A program made the position numbers and the translations under genes. Positions 29,258-40,400 of a stretch of DNA of 64,000 bases are shown piece after piece (position 1 is the stretch's first letter; each line of letters starts with the position of its first letter). The notes beneath the pieces are model-generated. The model had not been told where the DNA came from. It was given only the letters and a program-made list of their open reading frames with translations, and did no database searches. The DNA comes from Rapana venosa (taxonomy: Eukaryota > Mollusca > Gastropoda > Neogastropoda > Muricidae). The stretch spans positions 12,832,668-12,896,667 of the forward strand of contig CM054140.1 in NCBI GenBank assembly GCA_028751875.1, read 5' to 3'.

Positions 29258-29358
29258 CTGTCATCATCATCATCATCATCGTCATCGTCGTCGTCGTCGT
29301 CATCGTCGTCATCATCATCATCATCATCATCATCATCGTCGTCGTCGTCGTCGTCATT

Positions 29359-29389
<31 letters not shown>

Positions 29390-29461
29390 CCATCACCATC
29401 ACCATCCTCCTCCTCATCCTCCTTCTCCTCATCGTCGTCGTCGTTGTCACCACTACCACCG

Positions 29462-29511
<50 letters not shown>

Positions 29512-29726
29512 TTCTTCTTCTTCCCTCCTCCTCCTCCTCCTCCTTCTTCCTCGCAAAATTTCTTCATGTTGTTCTTGTTCTTGTTCTTATACTTGTTATT
29601 GTTCTTCTGTTCTTGTTCTTCTTGTTCTTGTTCTCTTGTTCTTGTTCTTCTTGTTCTTGTTCTTCTTGTTCTTGTTCTTCTTCTTCTTCTTCTTGTTCTT
29701 CTTGTTCTTCTTCTTCTTCTTCTTCT

Positions 29727-29766
<40 letters not shown>
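29258..29766. repeat. (ATC/GTC)n-(CAG)n-(CTT)n-(CTG)n trinucleotide array, 510 bp
   Basis: Blocks in order: ATC/GTC (29258-29480), CAG x9 (29482-29510), CTT/CCT (29511-29560), TTCTTG-rich (29560-29730) and CTG x11 (29732-29766). The CAG and CTG blocks are complementary and 220 bp apart. Stop-free frames on both strands are artefacts. Confidence 0.97.
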
Positions 29767-30065
29767 ATTTTTGCACTTACTTTTTCCACTATACCCTCTT
29801 TACCCTTTTGTCTGCCTGTCTGTGTGTTTACCCGCCTTCTCGTTTCAATGTTTTCCCCGTCTCTTTCATGCTGTCTATAATTATACATCTCCTTAAGAAT
29901 CAGATTCGTCTGATAAATCATCACTGTAGTAAACACAGAAGTCAGTAAATCGCTATTTTCTTGCTCTTTGTCAGGTCTTCTATAACTCTCCTTTTGTTTT
30001 GTTTTGTTGTCAAACATGTGCTCTTTGAAAGTCTCTGAGTGTTTGCCTCTCCCTTTAAATCCTCC

Positions 30066-30115
30066 TCTCTCTCTCTCTCTCTCTCTCTCGCTCTTCCTCT
30101 CTCTCTCTCTCTCTC

Positions 30116-30184
<69 letters not shown>
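30066..30184. repeat. (CT)n microsatellite at a LINE 5' truncation point
   Basis: About 58 CT units with CG/TT slips, ending exactly where LINE-coding sequence begins. Confidence 0.97.
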
Positions 30185-30189
<5 letters not shown>

Positions 30190-31112
30190 TACTTGGTGGA
30201 ATGAAAACAAACTCTCAAGAGAACATGTGTCAACAATTTCTAAATGCCTTCCAGATGACTGATAAGAACATTGATGAAGCTCTAGATTTGTTTAATGATC
30301 TCATAAAAACCAGTGCTGTATGTATGAAGAAACAGATTCATATTAATAAAAGTCTATCAAATGCTACATGGTTTGATAATGAATGTTAAAGAATGAAATG
30401 TAGGGTCAGAAAACTTTTGAAGTCTTACCGAAAAACGTTAAAGAATGAAGACAAAAACTTGTACTGTATCACAAGAAGGAAATATAAATACATGCATGAA
30501 AGGAAAAAGAAAGAGTATGATAAGACATTACTTGCAGATAATTTATGATGTCTTCAATCACTTCTCAAGTTAAAATCTGGAAGAATATTGAGAAGGCTTC
30601 ATTTAGAAAGAGTCAGCCAAAGAATAGTATATCTGTCGACAAATGGTTTTAGCACTTCAAAACCCTGCTGGAGAAAGGCTCAGTAGACAACTCCATGAAC
30701 ACTGATGGTGACTATGAAGAAACTGAGGAAGATTTTGATCATCCCATATCTAAAGATGAAATATTATTGGCACTTAAAAAAACAAACATGATAAAGAAGC
30801 TGGTCCTGGTCAAATCATCGGAGAATTGCTAAAAATGGAGGTGAAAATGTACTTTTTCTTCTAAAATTATTCAACAAAATCTTTGATAATGGTCTTTTTC
30901 CAGATAAATGGACTGAATCTATCATTGTAACATTACACAAAAATGGTGATGTTGACAACCCTAATAACTACAAGGGAATCTCTCTTAGTGATATAAGTAG
31001 TAAGCTGTATAGTACCATCATTAATAATAGGTTTCAGGAATGGGTTAAAAAAAACAACATTACAGGTGAACACCAAGCTGGTTTTAAGAGAGGGTATTCC
31101 ACTATAGATCAT

Positions 31113-31646
31113 ATGTTTACTTTACTTGCATTTGTCCAGAAACAGTTTGCTCATAATCGTAAGCTCCATGTAGCATTTATTGACTTTGAAAAGTCCTTTG
31201 ATTCTGTTAATAGACACGTTTTATGGCCTATTTACCTGAAAAATGGTGTGAAGGGTAAATTATTACGTTGTTCGAGTGCCACTTTCCCCCAAGATTTCAC
31301 AGAATTGTTTATTCTTCTGCTTGCTGATGATGTCATCCTGCTATCTGAAACCGTTATAGGCTTACGAGAGCAGTTGAATATCTTAAGCAGTGCCGCAACA
31401 GCACTTGATCTTAAGGTTAATCTGAATAAGGGTAATACTGTTGTATTCAGAAAAGGTGGTTATTTAGCTGCTCACGAAAAATGGCTGTACAATGGAAAAG
31501 TCATGCCTGTGATTAATGTATATAAATATTTAGGAATCTGTTTTTCTACAAAGCTTAGTTTCACAACTGCATGTAAAGATCTGGCAAGTCGTGATAAAAA
31601 GGAGCTTGTTAATTGTTTTGAAAAAAACCCCACGATTATTGAATAA
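31113..31646 (+). pseudogene. reverse transcriptase fragment (motifs A and C, B deleted)
   Basis: 177-codon open frame, open further upstream to about 30893. It carries motif A with Asp, an internal loss of roughly 60 residues expected between motifs A and C, then LLADDVILLSET, and a C-terminal YKYLGI motif (31531-31548). Without motif B the polymerase cannot be functional. The frame ends in a stop at 31644, and coding continues in another frame from 31591, so a frameshift lies between 31600 and 31645. Confidence 0.85.
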
Positions 31647-32220
31647 TAATGCTTTTGACTTGTTCATTAAGATATTTGATGCACAAATACAACCCACTGT
31701 GTTATATGGCGCGGAAGTTTGGGGACTGGATGCAGCAGTAACACATTGTGAATCAGTACACCTCTTTGCTTTAAAGCAGTTTTTAGGCTTAGATAGACGT
31801 ACACCTACTGATCTTTATTATAGTGAAACCAATATATACCCTCTCTCTGTTAATGCTGCTGTAAGATGCATTAGATATTGGATTAAGATTATGCATGTGG
31901 ATCAGTGCAGGTTACCTTTTAAGTCTTACAAGATGCTTTATGATCTAGATGTCAAGTGGAAAAGCACCTGGGTTTCACAAATACATACCTGTTTATGTGA
32001 ACTTGGCTTTGGGTTTGTTTGGCTCAATCATGGTGTCGGAAATTGTAGAGAGTTTATGAACGTTTTCAGGCAAAGATTGATTGACTGCCGTTGGCAGCAG
32101 TGGAGTGGTCATATACAAAGCAGTGAAAGATTTGAAATGTACAGACAACTTATAGGTTCACACGATGTCAAGCCTTATCTAAAGCTTGATATGGACATAC
32201 ATTTGAAAAAAATTGTCTAA
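31591..32220 (+). pseudogene. LINE C-terminal region, first part
   Basis: 209 codons with TVLYGAEVWG (the LYGAExW motif that follows the RT thumb in many non-LTR elements), RCIRYWIKIM, ELGFGFVWLN and FRQRLIDCRWQQW. It ends at 32220 and continues in an overlapping frame from 32213, so one more frameshift is present. Confidence 0.85.
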
Positions 32221-32521
32221 GTTTAGACTTGGTGTATCAGACATAAATGTTCATAAATTTAGATATATAGAACATGATAATGATGACCTGATGTTGGTAT
32301 GCCCATTATGTAAGCAAACAGTGAAATATGAAGTTCATTTTGTGCTGTGCTGTCCAGTATTAGAAGATCTTATACAGTATTACATTCCGGTAAAGTATAG
32401 TAAACAGCCTAATTTATTTCAATTATGTTTACTTATGGCATCTAGTCACCCTGAGATTGTGCGCAGCCTTGCTTTATACTTGTGTAAAGCCTTTAGAATA
32501 AGACATATCTTGGTTTCTTAA
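32213..32521 (+). pseudogene. LINE C-terminal region with CCHC-like knuckle
   Basis: 102 codons: KFRLGVSDINVHKFRY, then LVCPLCKQTVKYEVHFVLCC, a Cys-x2-Cys...His-x4-Cys pattern as found at the C-terminus of several LINE clades. Ends in TAA at 32521, 170 bases before the element's 3' tail. Confidence 0.82.
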
Positions 32522-32799
32522 GTCATATTTTTTGTAACTGATTTTTATTGTGGTGGTTGAGGTTATAGAATAACATTTTGGTTTTTATGTGCTTCTTTAT
32601 TTTTCTTACTAAAATACTAAGCAGTTCGGCAATCCCCCTTCATGTATGGGCCAATGGCCTATTTGTGAATAAATCTTTCGAGTTTGAGTTCTCTTCCTAC
32701 TTGCACAAACACGCGCACACATACTTAAAATGCACCTGCACACACACACAGAGAAACAATTAAAAACACAAGAGACAAAAACTCTAAACGAAAACACAG

Positions 32800-32836
32800 A
32801 CATACACACACACACAAACACACACACGCGCGCATG

Positions 32837-32923
<87 letters not shown>

Positions 32924-33025
32924 CGCACGCACGCACACACATACACCTTACACACGTACACATGCACACACACACACACTCGCACGCACACACATACACA
33001 CGCAAACATGCCCACACACATACAC
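32800..33025. repeat. (CA)n array, 220 bp
   Basis: CA units with CGCACGCACG and ATACAC variants; about 33 pure units at 32839-32900. Confidence 0.97.
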
Positions 33026-33059
33026 ATACACATCCTCTCTTTATCTCTTCCTATTTCAG

Positions 33060-33162
33060 TATCTTTGCATTTGCCCTCTTTAAGCAGGTCGATGTCCCTT
33101 TTAATGTTCATAAATCCTCACAGGGATTGGAGTGCATAGCCGGCCCATTTTTTGTAGCGTAA
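33060..33162 (+). CDS. weak candidate terminal exon
   Basis: A strong acceptor (CTTTATCTCTTCCTATTTCAG, AG 33058-33059) precedes one base plus 33 codons: IFAFALFKQVDVPFNVHKSS, then QGLECIAGPFFVA and TAA. A second frame (SLHLPSLSRSMSLLMF...) is also open for 22 codons. The pyrimidine tract may simply be a CT microsatellite edge. No product recognised. Confidence 0.22.
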
Positions 33163-33243
33163 AGAAGGGCTTAGGGACTTGGTGTGCTCTCTCTCTCGCC
33201 CGCTGAAAATATGTTGTCATAGGCCTGACCTATTCTTTGATGC

Positions 33244-33290
33244 TGTGTGTGTGTGTGTGTTTGTTTGTTCGTTGAGTGTATGTGTGTGTA

Positions 33291-33332
<42 letters not shown>

Positions 33333-33340
33333 ATGCGTAC
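33244..33340. repeat. (GT)n microsatellite
   Basis: Two GT blocks with TTTGTTTGTTCG between them; GT at 33290-33330 is pure. Confidence 0.95.
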
Positions 33341-33419
33341 GTGCGTGCGTGAATAATAAGTTCATATGTCTTTTCTAGTCAATGATTTTGATAACATTGT
33401 ATTCCTATAATTATTGGTG

Positions 33420-33700
33420 TGTGTTTGTGTACGTGTGTGTATTTTGTTGGTTTGTTGTTGTTGTTTGGTTGTGTGTATGTGTGTGTATGTGTATGTGTGT
33501 GTGAGCCAGTGAAATATGAACCAAACATATTTACCAATCGACAGAATAACAAAGAGATGTATATAAAAATATAAAAAATAGCTAAGAGAGCGATAGACAC
33601 ACTCATAAACTTAGACTTTTATCCACAATTGCATGACCATGTGCACGCACAAACACACACACACACTCACTCACACACACATTCTCCATATCACCACAGC
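33420..33700. repeat. short (GT)n and (CA)n tracts in unassigned sequence
   Basis: GT-rich 33417-33505 and CA-rich 33645-33685, oppositely oriented; nothing coding between them. Confidence 0.85.
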
Positions 33701-33707
33701 TATCAAC

Positions 33708-33711
<4 letters not shown>

Positions 33712-33780
<69 letters not shown>
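33712..33780. repeat. (GA)n microsatellite against a retroposon tail
   Basis: About 35 uninterrupted GA units followed by ACAATGAACAATATTTATTG, the inverse of the ATAAA...TTGTTCATTGTTC tail seen at 59470-59498. Confidence 0.96.
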
Positions 33781-33782
<2 letters not shown>

Positions 33783-33933
33783 AATGAACAATATTTATTG
33801 CTATTTAGCAATCAAGCCATATAGCGCTGCGGCGCGGTAACAAACGATATCGAACGCGACGCGATTACAGTGACATGGAAACCATGTCAGTAATGGTATG
33901 TACATCTAGATCTGATACATTATTGTCCGTGTC

Positions 33934-34880
33934 TCAGTTTTCAAAACAGCCTTTCCTTTTCCAGTCTGCAGCCAGCGAAGTCAGCCCATGTAAAACCGGA
34001 TCAGGTCCGAAGAAGATGTAATTCCGTTCAGCACGTGCCACTGTCTCTGCGTGTTGTGTGTTAGGACGCTGCTTCCCTTTACGAAGTCTGGCAAGCCTGA
34101 CACGTTCTTCTGGCAACATGTTTCTGTCTTCTTGCTTGATATACCAGAAAACACACTTAGATTCCTCGCCAGTATCTCCATTACAAGAATATTCTAGGGC
34201 GATGTCATCGATTCACACATCAGAATAGTTTGATTGCCTGAATCTTGAACTACACCTTTCGAAACTGTGTGTTTCTTTTGCTGTCTCGTAATCCACGCTG
34301 CACACGTTTGTCTGTCAGAGTGGACCATACCTCTTTCACAATACCAGTATGAAAACCCTCAACTGTGCAGTCAACTGTTTGTTCTTCGTCCACATCAGAC
34401 AACTCAGGAGACACACCGATCTTACTGTCTGTTGCTGGTTCACACGGCAAATCAAGTGAATCTAGTGTGGCTGGGACATTCACTGCACTGTCAACACACA
34501 GCTCTGTGTACACGCTGGCTTGTTTTGATTGGGCATCCACTCTCTCACGATGCAGGGAGTCACTGTCAGACAACACCGGCTCTTCAAAATACTGTCCTTG
34601 TCACACTGACGACTTGCCTGTCTTTCTTGATGTTGTTTACTTCTTTGGACGTCACGACGGATTTGGGAAGGGCACTTCTTGCGAAATACTGAACTCGCGA
34701 ATTACGATTCAGCACTGGGTCCGCCATTTCTGTTGATACTGACTTGTCAGCTGGCTTCAGTCGCAAGACGAAGACAACGCTGCCGCTCTCCCCCGCGACT
34801 TTCCAGCTCGATAGGACGTTGTCTATCAGCAGGGCGTTTAAAGTTGTTACTACAGTTGCTGGAAGGCCAGTAACTGACAT
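33934..34880 (-). pseudogene. decayed protein-coding sequence of unknown family
   Basis: Minus strand, three consecutive coding-like pieces in three frames. Piece 1 (34880-34584): [58 protein letters not shown]. Piece 2 (34590-34250): EEPVLSDSDSLHRERVDAQS and an acidic SPELSDVDEEQTVD stretch. Piece 3 (about 34250-33934): FRQSNYSDV, an in-frame TGA at 34215-34213, then IDDIALEYSCNGDTGEESKC, VFWYIKQEDRNMLPEERVRL and HAETVARAERNYIFFGPD, with a stop at the left end. Two frameshifts and one nonsense codon separate coherent segments over about 310 codons. It may be a transposon-encoded or host-derived retrocopy. I recognise no family. Confidence 0.6.
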
Positions 34881-34950
34881 TTTGAAGCTTAAATGCAAAA
34901 TTTGCAGCAGCTTACTAACAGCACGCCCTTTCAGTTCTCGTCCGTCTCCC

Positions 34951-34956
<6 letters not shown>

Positions 34957-35020
<64 letters not shown>

Positions 35021-35036
35021 GAGAGAGAGAGAGATG

Positions 35037-35078
<42 letters not shown>
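34957..35078. repeat. (GA)n microsatellite
   Basis: About 58 GA units with GTGAG and a GATGAAAAGAG break. Confidence 0.97.
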
Positions 35079-35082
<4 letters not shown>

Positions 35083-35144
35083 CTACCCCTATCCATCCAT
35101 CCCAGTAATGGTATGTGTTAATCTGACGTATTATTTACCTAGTA

Positions 35145-36385
35145 CATATCATTCTCTTATCGACCCTTCTCACCCGTCTATCTATCTATATATCTATCTG
35201 TGTATATTTGAAACCCTTTCCCCCTTTCATGGTCTGTCCGCTGCTTTTCTTTCTCTCCCACCCATGAAACTATGAACTACCCTCAGTGACGATGTTTCTG
35301 TGCACAATTATGGATGATTCAGAAAGGGATATTGCATTGCGATGCCTTAGAGTAACAACGGTTTATCTGAAAAAATTACCAATTTTTTCATATTTGGTAT
35401 AATTTACTGAAAACTTTCAGATGACAAAAGTATAAAATAAAGGTTTAATTAATTTCATAGATATTTGAAGAAAACCTTTGTTGCACAAAATTACCCTCGC
35501 AAATTTTTCAGTGTACACTGGACTACCGCAAGCATCCCGCTTTTCCTCTAAATGCTTTAATGCCAATTTAATGCCAATTATATGGGACAGGGGTATACAA
35601 CAGCGGACATCCAGCTGTGCAAACCCCCTTCTTGCCTAGGAGTGTATATACTTGACTGCTGGGTAGGGTTTATGTAACACTGGCGGGCCTGAAGGTTGTG
35701 TTTAAAAGTGATGGCCTGGTATCAGTGGAATGTGATCTTATCTGGGAAAGAGGGTCAAGCTTTGTGCCATGCCTGCTGTATTTTCTCTGCAAGCAAGGTG
35801 GTCTACCTTCACTGCCAGTGTTTTTGCTATCCTGGCCTTTACAGGAAATTCCACTTTCTGCACTAGCCTAGCATGGCTTTGAGAGGACCAGAATTAGTGG
35901 ACATCAAAGTTTAAAAAATATGCATTTATGCGCTTTCTTCTACATGTATTACAAAATGAAGATGCTATGATAAAAAACGCATCAATACCCATTCTCTTTC
36001 CAAAAACTGATTACCTCCATTCAATCCTCAATTTGTTCTGACCTTTCAAACTTTTCAAATGAATGTTTCTCAAAACTTTTGAAAATGGCGACTCTGTCGA
36101 TAGACCGTTGTTGCTCCAAGGCATTGATTGGTAATGATAATACTGATCTTGTTTTTTTCTCTAGATAATGAGTTTTTCGGGATGTGGGTATTTTTTGTTT
36201 TTTGTTGGTTTTTTGTTTCCTTGCTGTTTTTATGTTGTTCTTGATGGTTTTAGTCCTTGTGTATGGGGATTTTCCCCCTGGTTTTTGTATTTTGTAATAT
36301 ATTTGAAAAAAATTTAAAAAACCATTAAAAAACATAGAATATGGATACCGAAGAAAATATCTAAACTAAAGGGTCCCATTCAGCT
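35145..36385. other. unassigned 1.2 kb
   Basis: No microsatellite, SINE box or convincing exon. AATGCCAATTTAATGCCAAT at 35567-35586 is a small tandem repeat. The 104-codon minus frame at 36021-36335 is A/T-rich Lys/Thr-type and unsupported. Confidence 0.5.
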
Positions 36386-36389
36386 GGTC

Positions 36390-36472
36390 TTGCATGGACA
36401 CGAAGAGCGAATGTAAAGGAAGCACACGAGTGCTTATTCCGTTATTTTCTGAATAAAAGAATAGATAAAAAA
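36390..36472 (+). mobile_element. V-SINE-like 3' end fragment
   Basis: GGACACGAAGAGCGAATGTA, AAGCACACGAGTGCTTATTC and TGAATAAAAGAATAGA. Confidence 0.7.
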
Positions 36473-36721
36473 TAAAATTGATCGGTGAATTTAAAGTCTA
36501 AAACAGCAAATATATGAATATCGTCACCAGCGCCGTCATCGTTTTCACCAACATCATCACGGCATTATCCTACTACTATCATCGTCATCGTCGTCGTTGT
36601 CGTCATTGTCGTCGTCATAGTCGTTGTCTTCATATCATCAACAATGTAAGGTGTCTTACAGAGTGATGTCCATCCCGAAATGCTTTCTAATGGGTAAGAG
36701 TAGGCCCACACAATACATTTA

Positions 36722-36815
36722 TTTATTTATTCTTTTATATCGAGGATAATGGAATAAGCACTTATGTGCTTTTTTACATCCAGTCCCCATGTGTATGCGG
36801 TTTTGTAATACATGC
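36722..36815 (-). mobile_element. V-SINE-like 3' end fragment, inverted
   Basis: TTATATCGAGGATAATGGAA, TAAGCACTTATGTGC, CATCCAGTCCCCATGTGTAT and GCGGTTTTGTAATA. It stops where the (ACGC)n array region begins. Confidence 0.8.
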
Positions 36816-36845
36816 TACATGCTGGTATATGTATCATTATAAACA

Positions 36846-36851
36846 AACACA

Positions 36852-36928
<77 letters not shown>
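36846..36928. repeat. (ACGC)12-(AC)n microsatellite
   Basis: About 12 pure ACGC units then about 14 AC units. Confidence 0.97.
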
Positions 36929-36930
<2 letters not shown>

Positions 36931-37085
36931 CCCGACAGAGACGACATAACAAGATCTGCATGTTGAGTTAATTTGGTGACACAATACATGGACACAAAGC
37001 CTGTTGAAGGTATCATTTAAAGATGGTTAGAAAAAAGAGAAAGGAAATGTGCTCAAAATATGTGATACAAAAAAACGCAAATATG

Positions 37086-37264
37086 TGTAAGCGCTTTGAT
37101 TGCTTTACAAGATTCAGTGCTACCTAAATGTCATACATTATCATCATCATCATTATTATTATTATTATCATTATTATTATTATTATTAGTAGTAGTAGTA
37201 GTACTAGTAGTAGTACTAGTAGTAGTAGTATATGCATACATACATATAGAGAGACACACACACG

Positions 37265-37311
<47 letters not shown>

Positions 37312-37315
37312 GATC
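37086..37315 (+). mobile_element. TATAAATTCCAT-family end with (ATT)n-(AGT)n-(CA)n tail
   Basis: AAGCGCTTTGATTGCTTTAC and GATTCAGTGCTACCTAAATG, then (ATC/ATT)n, AGTAGTAGTACTAGTAGTAG and (CA)n to 37310. The tail has grown into a three-part array. Confidence 0.8.
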
Positions 37316-37511
37316 AGATTCTGTCTGAACCATCGTTAGTGTTGGACTTTGTGTTAGGGTTGATAAGAAGTCCGATAACTCAGTGCTTATAGTATGTTAA
37401 AGTTGGTTTTTATTCAATACCGTTATCTGACATTTTCAGTTATCGTTTGATTTTTCTTGTTAGATTTTCCTCGTCTAAAATCACTAAATGTGAATAGACG
37501 ATAAACTGAAG

Positions 37512-37517
<6 letters not shown>

Positions 37518-37542
<25 letters not shown>

Positions 37543-37622
37543 CACACACACACACACACACACACGCACGCACGTACACGCACACACACACACACACACC
37601 AAACACACACACACACACACAC
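37518..37622. repeat. (CA)n microsatellite
   Basis: CA units with CGCACGCACG in the middle. Confidence 0.95.
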
Positions 37623-37807
37623 AATCATATGATTTTAAAAAAATAGGTTTTTATGTTTTGGTTGGAGAGTGGAGGACTGAGGACTGTTGGTGGTGGGGAT
37701 AGCGGGTAATCTCCTTGACTGACATACACAAGACGCTGCTGTCACTGCTGTCTCTTTTGTCAACGAAAAAAGCAAAGCCTTTTTTTCGACCAGCCTCTGC
37801 CATACAA

Positions 37808-37848
37808 GTCGCGCGCACGCGCGCGCGTGTATGTGTGAGTGTGTGTGT

Positions 37849-37886
<38 letters not shown>

Positions 37887-37941
37887 GTGTATGTGTTTTG
37901 GTGTGTTGTGTGTGTGTTTGTGTGTGTTGTGTCCCCGACTG

Positions 37942-37994
<53 letters not shown>

Positions 37995-38025
37995 GTCTTT
38001 CTGTCTGTCTGTCTGCCTGCCTGCC

Positions 38026-38064
<39 letters not shown>
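37808..38064. repeat. (GC)n-(GT)n-(CTAT)n-(CTGT)n compound array
   Basis: GCGCGCACGCGCGCGCGTG, GT run with TTGTG slips to 37930, about 13 CTAT units (37943-37994), then CTGT/CTGC units to 38060. Confidence 0.96.
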
Positions 38065-38065
<1 letters not shown>

Positions 38066-38394
38066 AACATAAACACCCTTTCTGTCTCTTTCCACCAAGG
38101 ACAGTATTTGCACCCTGACTAGACATTGACCCTTTCCCTAAAAGCCCAGGATCTCAGCTGCCCACTAATGCCCCAGTGCTGGCCTAGACTGGACAAGTGT
38201 GGCCCTACATCACACCACTGAATGGTCAGTATCGGGATCTGTCAATGTGTTGGAGAGTGTTCATTTCCTCTCTTTTTCCTGGTCTGACCACTCTGATTAT
38301 GACCAAGTCCAGTCTACTGACTGCCGCTAGAGTGGAGTGCAGAAGTCGAGGACCTTGTGCTCCCAATGGTCCTGAGTAGAAGTAACAAGTTTAA
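38065..38394. other. unassigned 0.33 kb
   Basis: GCCCAGGATCTCAGCTGCCC and GACTGCCGCTAGAGTGGAGT; probably part of a repeat because the flanks are SINEs. No gene seen. Confidence 0.4.
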
Positions 38395-38538
38395 AAAAAG
38401 TGTCACATAACCTATGCGGTAGTTCGGAAGCAATGTATCAGATAGCTCAGATTCTCCAGGGGCCAGCATCTTGAGGCTGGCGCCCATCTCTTCTCCTTCG
38501 CTGCTTTACCTTCCCTGTTCCTAAAGAGGGCAGGTACG
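38395..38538 (-). mobile_element. tRNA/5S chimeric SINE, 3' part, inverted
   Basis: Plus-strand reading GGGGCCAGCATCTTGAGGCT, GGCGCCCATCTCTTCTCCTT, CGCTGCTTTACCTTCCCTGT and AAAGAGGGCAGGTAC is the reverse complement of the body at 28590-28735. It is cut exactly where the next copy begins. Confidence 0.85.
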
Positions 38539-38544
38539 GGGGAC

Positions 38545-38830
38545 GGGATAGCTCAGTGGTCGGAGCACTCGCTTTCCCCCAGCCAAGTTAAGCAGCGTCG
38601 AGCGTGGTTACCAGTTGGATGAGTGACCGTTTGCGCGCCTTGGCTTCAGTACAGTTCCCCCCAGTTCAACCAGCTGTAAATGGGTACCTGCCCTCTTTAG
38701 GGTCAGGGAAGGTAAAGCAGCGAGGGAGAGGAGATGGGCGCCGCCCTCAATATGCTGGCCCTAGAGAAGTGAGGTCTCTGACGCCTCGCTCCCCTACGAC
38801 CTTATAGGTTATGGGACTCCTTTACCGTTA
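38545..38830 (+). mobile_element. tRNA/5S chimeric SINE, full length
   Basis: ACGGGATAGCTCAGTGGTCG head, GCCAAGTTAAGCAGCGTCGA and GTTGGATGAGTGACC 5S-like part, then GGTACCTGCCCTCTTTAGGG, GGGCGCCGCCCTCAATATGC and GGTTATGGGACTCC with a TTTACC-type end. About 95% identical by eye to 28445-28735, so probably young. Confidence 0.9.
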
Positions 38831-38837
38831 CCTTACT

Positions 38838-38975
38838 CATTTGCAGCTGGGTGAACTGGGGAACTATACTGAAGCCAAGGAGCACTAATGGTCATCTATC
38901 CAAGAAAGAGCCCCGTGCTTCTTAAACCTTAACTTGGGAAGAGCGAGTGCTGTGACGGCTGTGGTATCCTGTCCC
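38838..38975 (-). mobile_element. tRNA/5S chimeric SINE, diverged and inverted
   Basis: CAGCTGGGTGAACTGGGGAA, CTATACTGAAGCCAAGGAGC and TGGTCATCTATCCAAG are the reverse complement of the family with many changes; ends GTGGTATCCTGTCCCC, the head. Confidence 0.75.
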
Positions 38976-39054
38976 CGAAGTTACAGGCAGCAGGCTCACA
39001 TTTCGGCAGCAACAAGTGAGTTGATGGGAAAAGGTGGATTTCGAAACTCTTCTG

Positions 39055-39140
39055 GGTTGGCCTGTTGCAGACCTGCCAGTGTTTCACTCCTCTTTGTGTA
39101 TACACACATGCAAAACGCTAAGTGTATACATACGAGAACA
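39055..39140 (+). mobile_element. fragment of the Ser/Leu-headed SINE body
   Basis: GTTGCAGACCTGCCAGTGTT, TCACTCCTCTTTGTGTATAC and ACACATGCAAAACG match the body at 4900-4950 and 11840-11875. Confidence 0.6.
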
Positions 39141-39364
39141 TCGTTATAATGCTTATCAGCTTTCAGTTGAATACAAAAAGAAAGAACAATGCCTAGCGTA
39201 CACTCCTAAGACGTCAACTGAGCATGACATTAATGCAGCATTAAAAAAACACCCGCAAAGTGAACATTTGGACTTTCACTTTAAATCGTACTTTTATTTT
39301 CCGTGACTTTGCAGCCAGGATGACTTCTCTGTGGAAAGTTGAAGCTAGGACTGCATTACTATTA

Positions 39365-40285
<921 letters not shown>

Positions 40286-40400
40286 GGCTGTCAACAACTT
40301 TTTTAATGATAGAAATATTGAAGATGTGTCTCAGGAAAAGGTGGGTCACCGTTGCTGGAGATAAAGCAAAATAAATGACTGGTTGCTGCTACAGTCACTA

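Larger units (their letters stand above)
30186..32690 (+). mobile_element. 5'-truncated non-LTR retrotransposon with internal RT deletion
   Basis: The endonuclease is missing. Sequence begins in the endonuclease-RT linker (QENMCQQFLNAFQMTDKNID, stop at about 30387) and has several stops to 30890. The RT N-terminal part follows (WTESIIVTLHKNGDVDNPNN, GEHQAGFKRGYSTIDHMFTL) with motif A FIDFEKSFDSVNR at about 31178. The block that should hold motif B (VRQGC...SP) is absent: GVKGKLL at 31241-31261 is followed within 20 residues by the LADD of motif C (31320-31331). Thumb and C-terminal frames run 31335-32220 and 32213-32521, ending in a CPLC...H...CC zinc-knuckle-like motif. The 3' UTR ends AATAAATCTTTCGAGTTTGA. 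The clade is not assigned. Confidence 0.88.
33888..35140. other. 1.2-kb island between similar 40-bp direct repeats
   Basis: CAGTAATGGTATGT occurs at 33888-33901 and 35103-35116, and the following ~25 bases are alike (ATCTGATACATTATT against ATCTGACGTATTATT). A perfect hairpin GACATGG-AAA-CCATGTC touches the left copy at 33872-33888. The decayed coding remnant and a GA array lie between the repeats. This suggests an insertion or duplication unit; the class is unknown. Confidence 0.6.
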
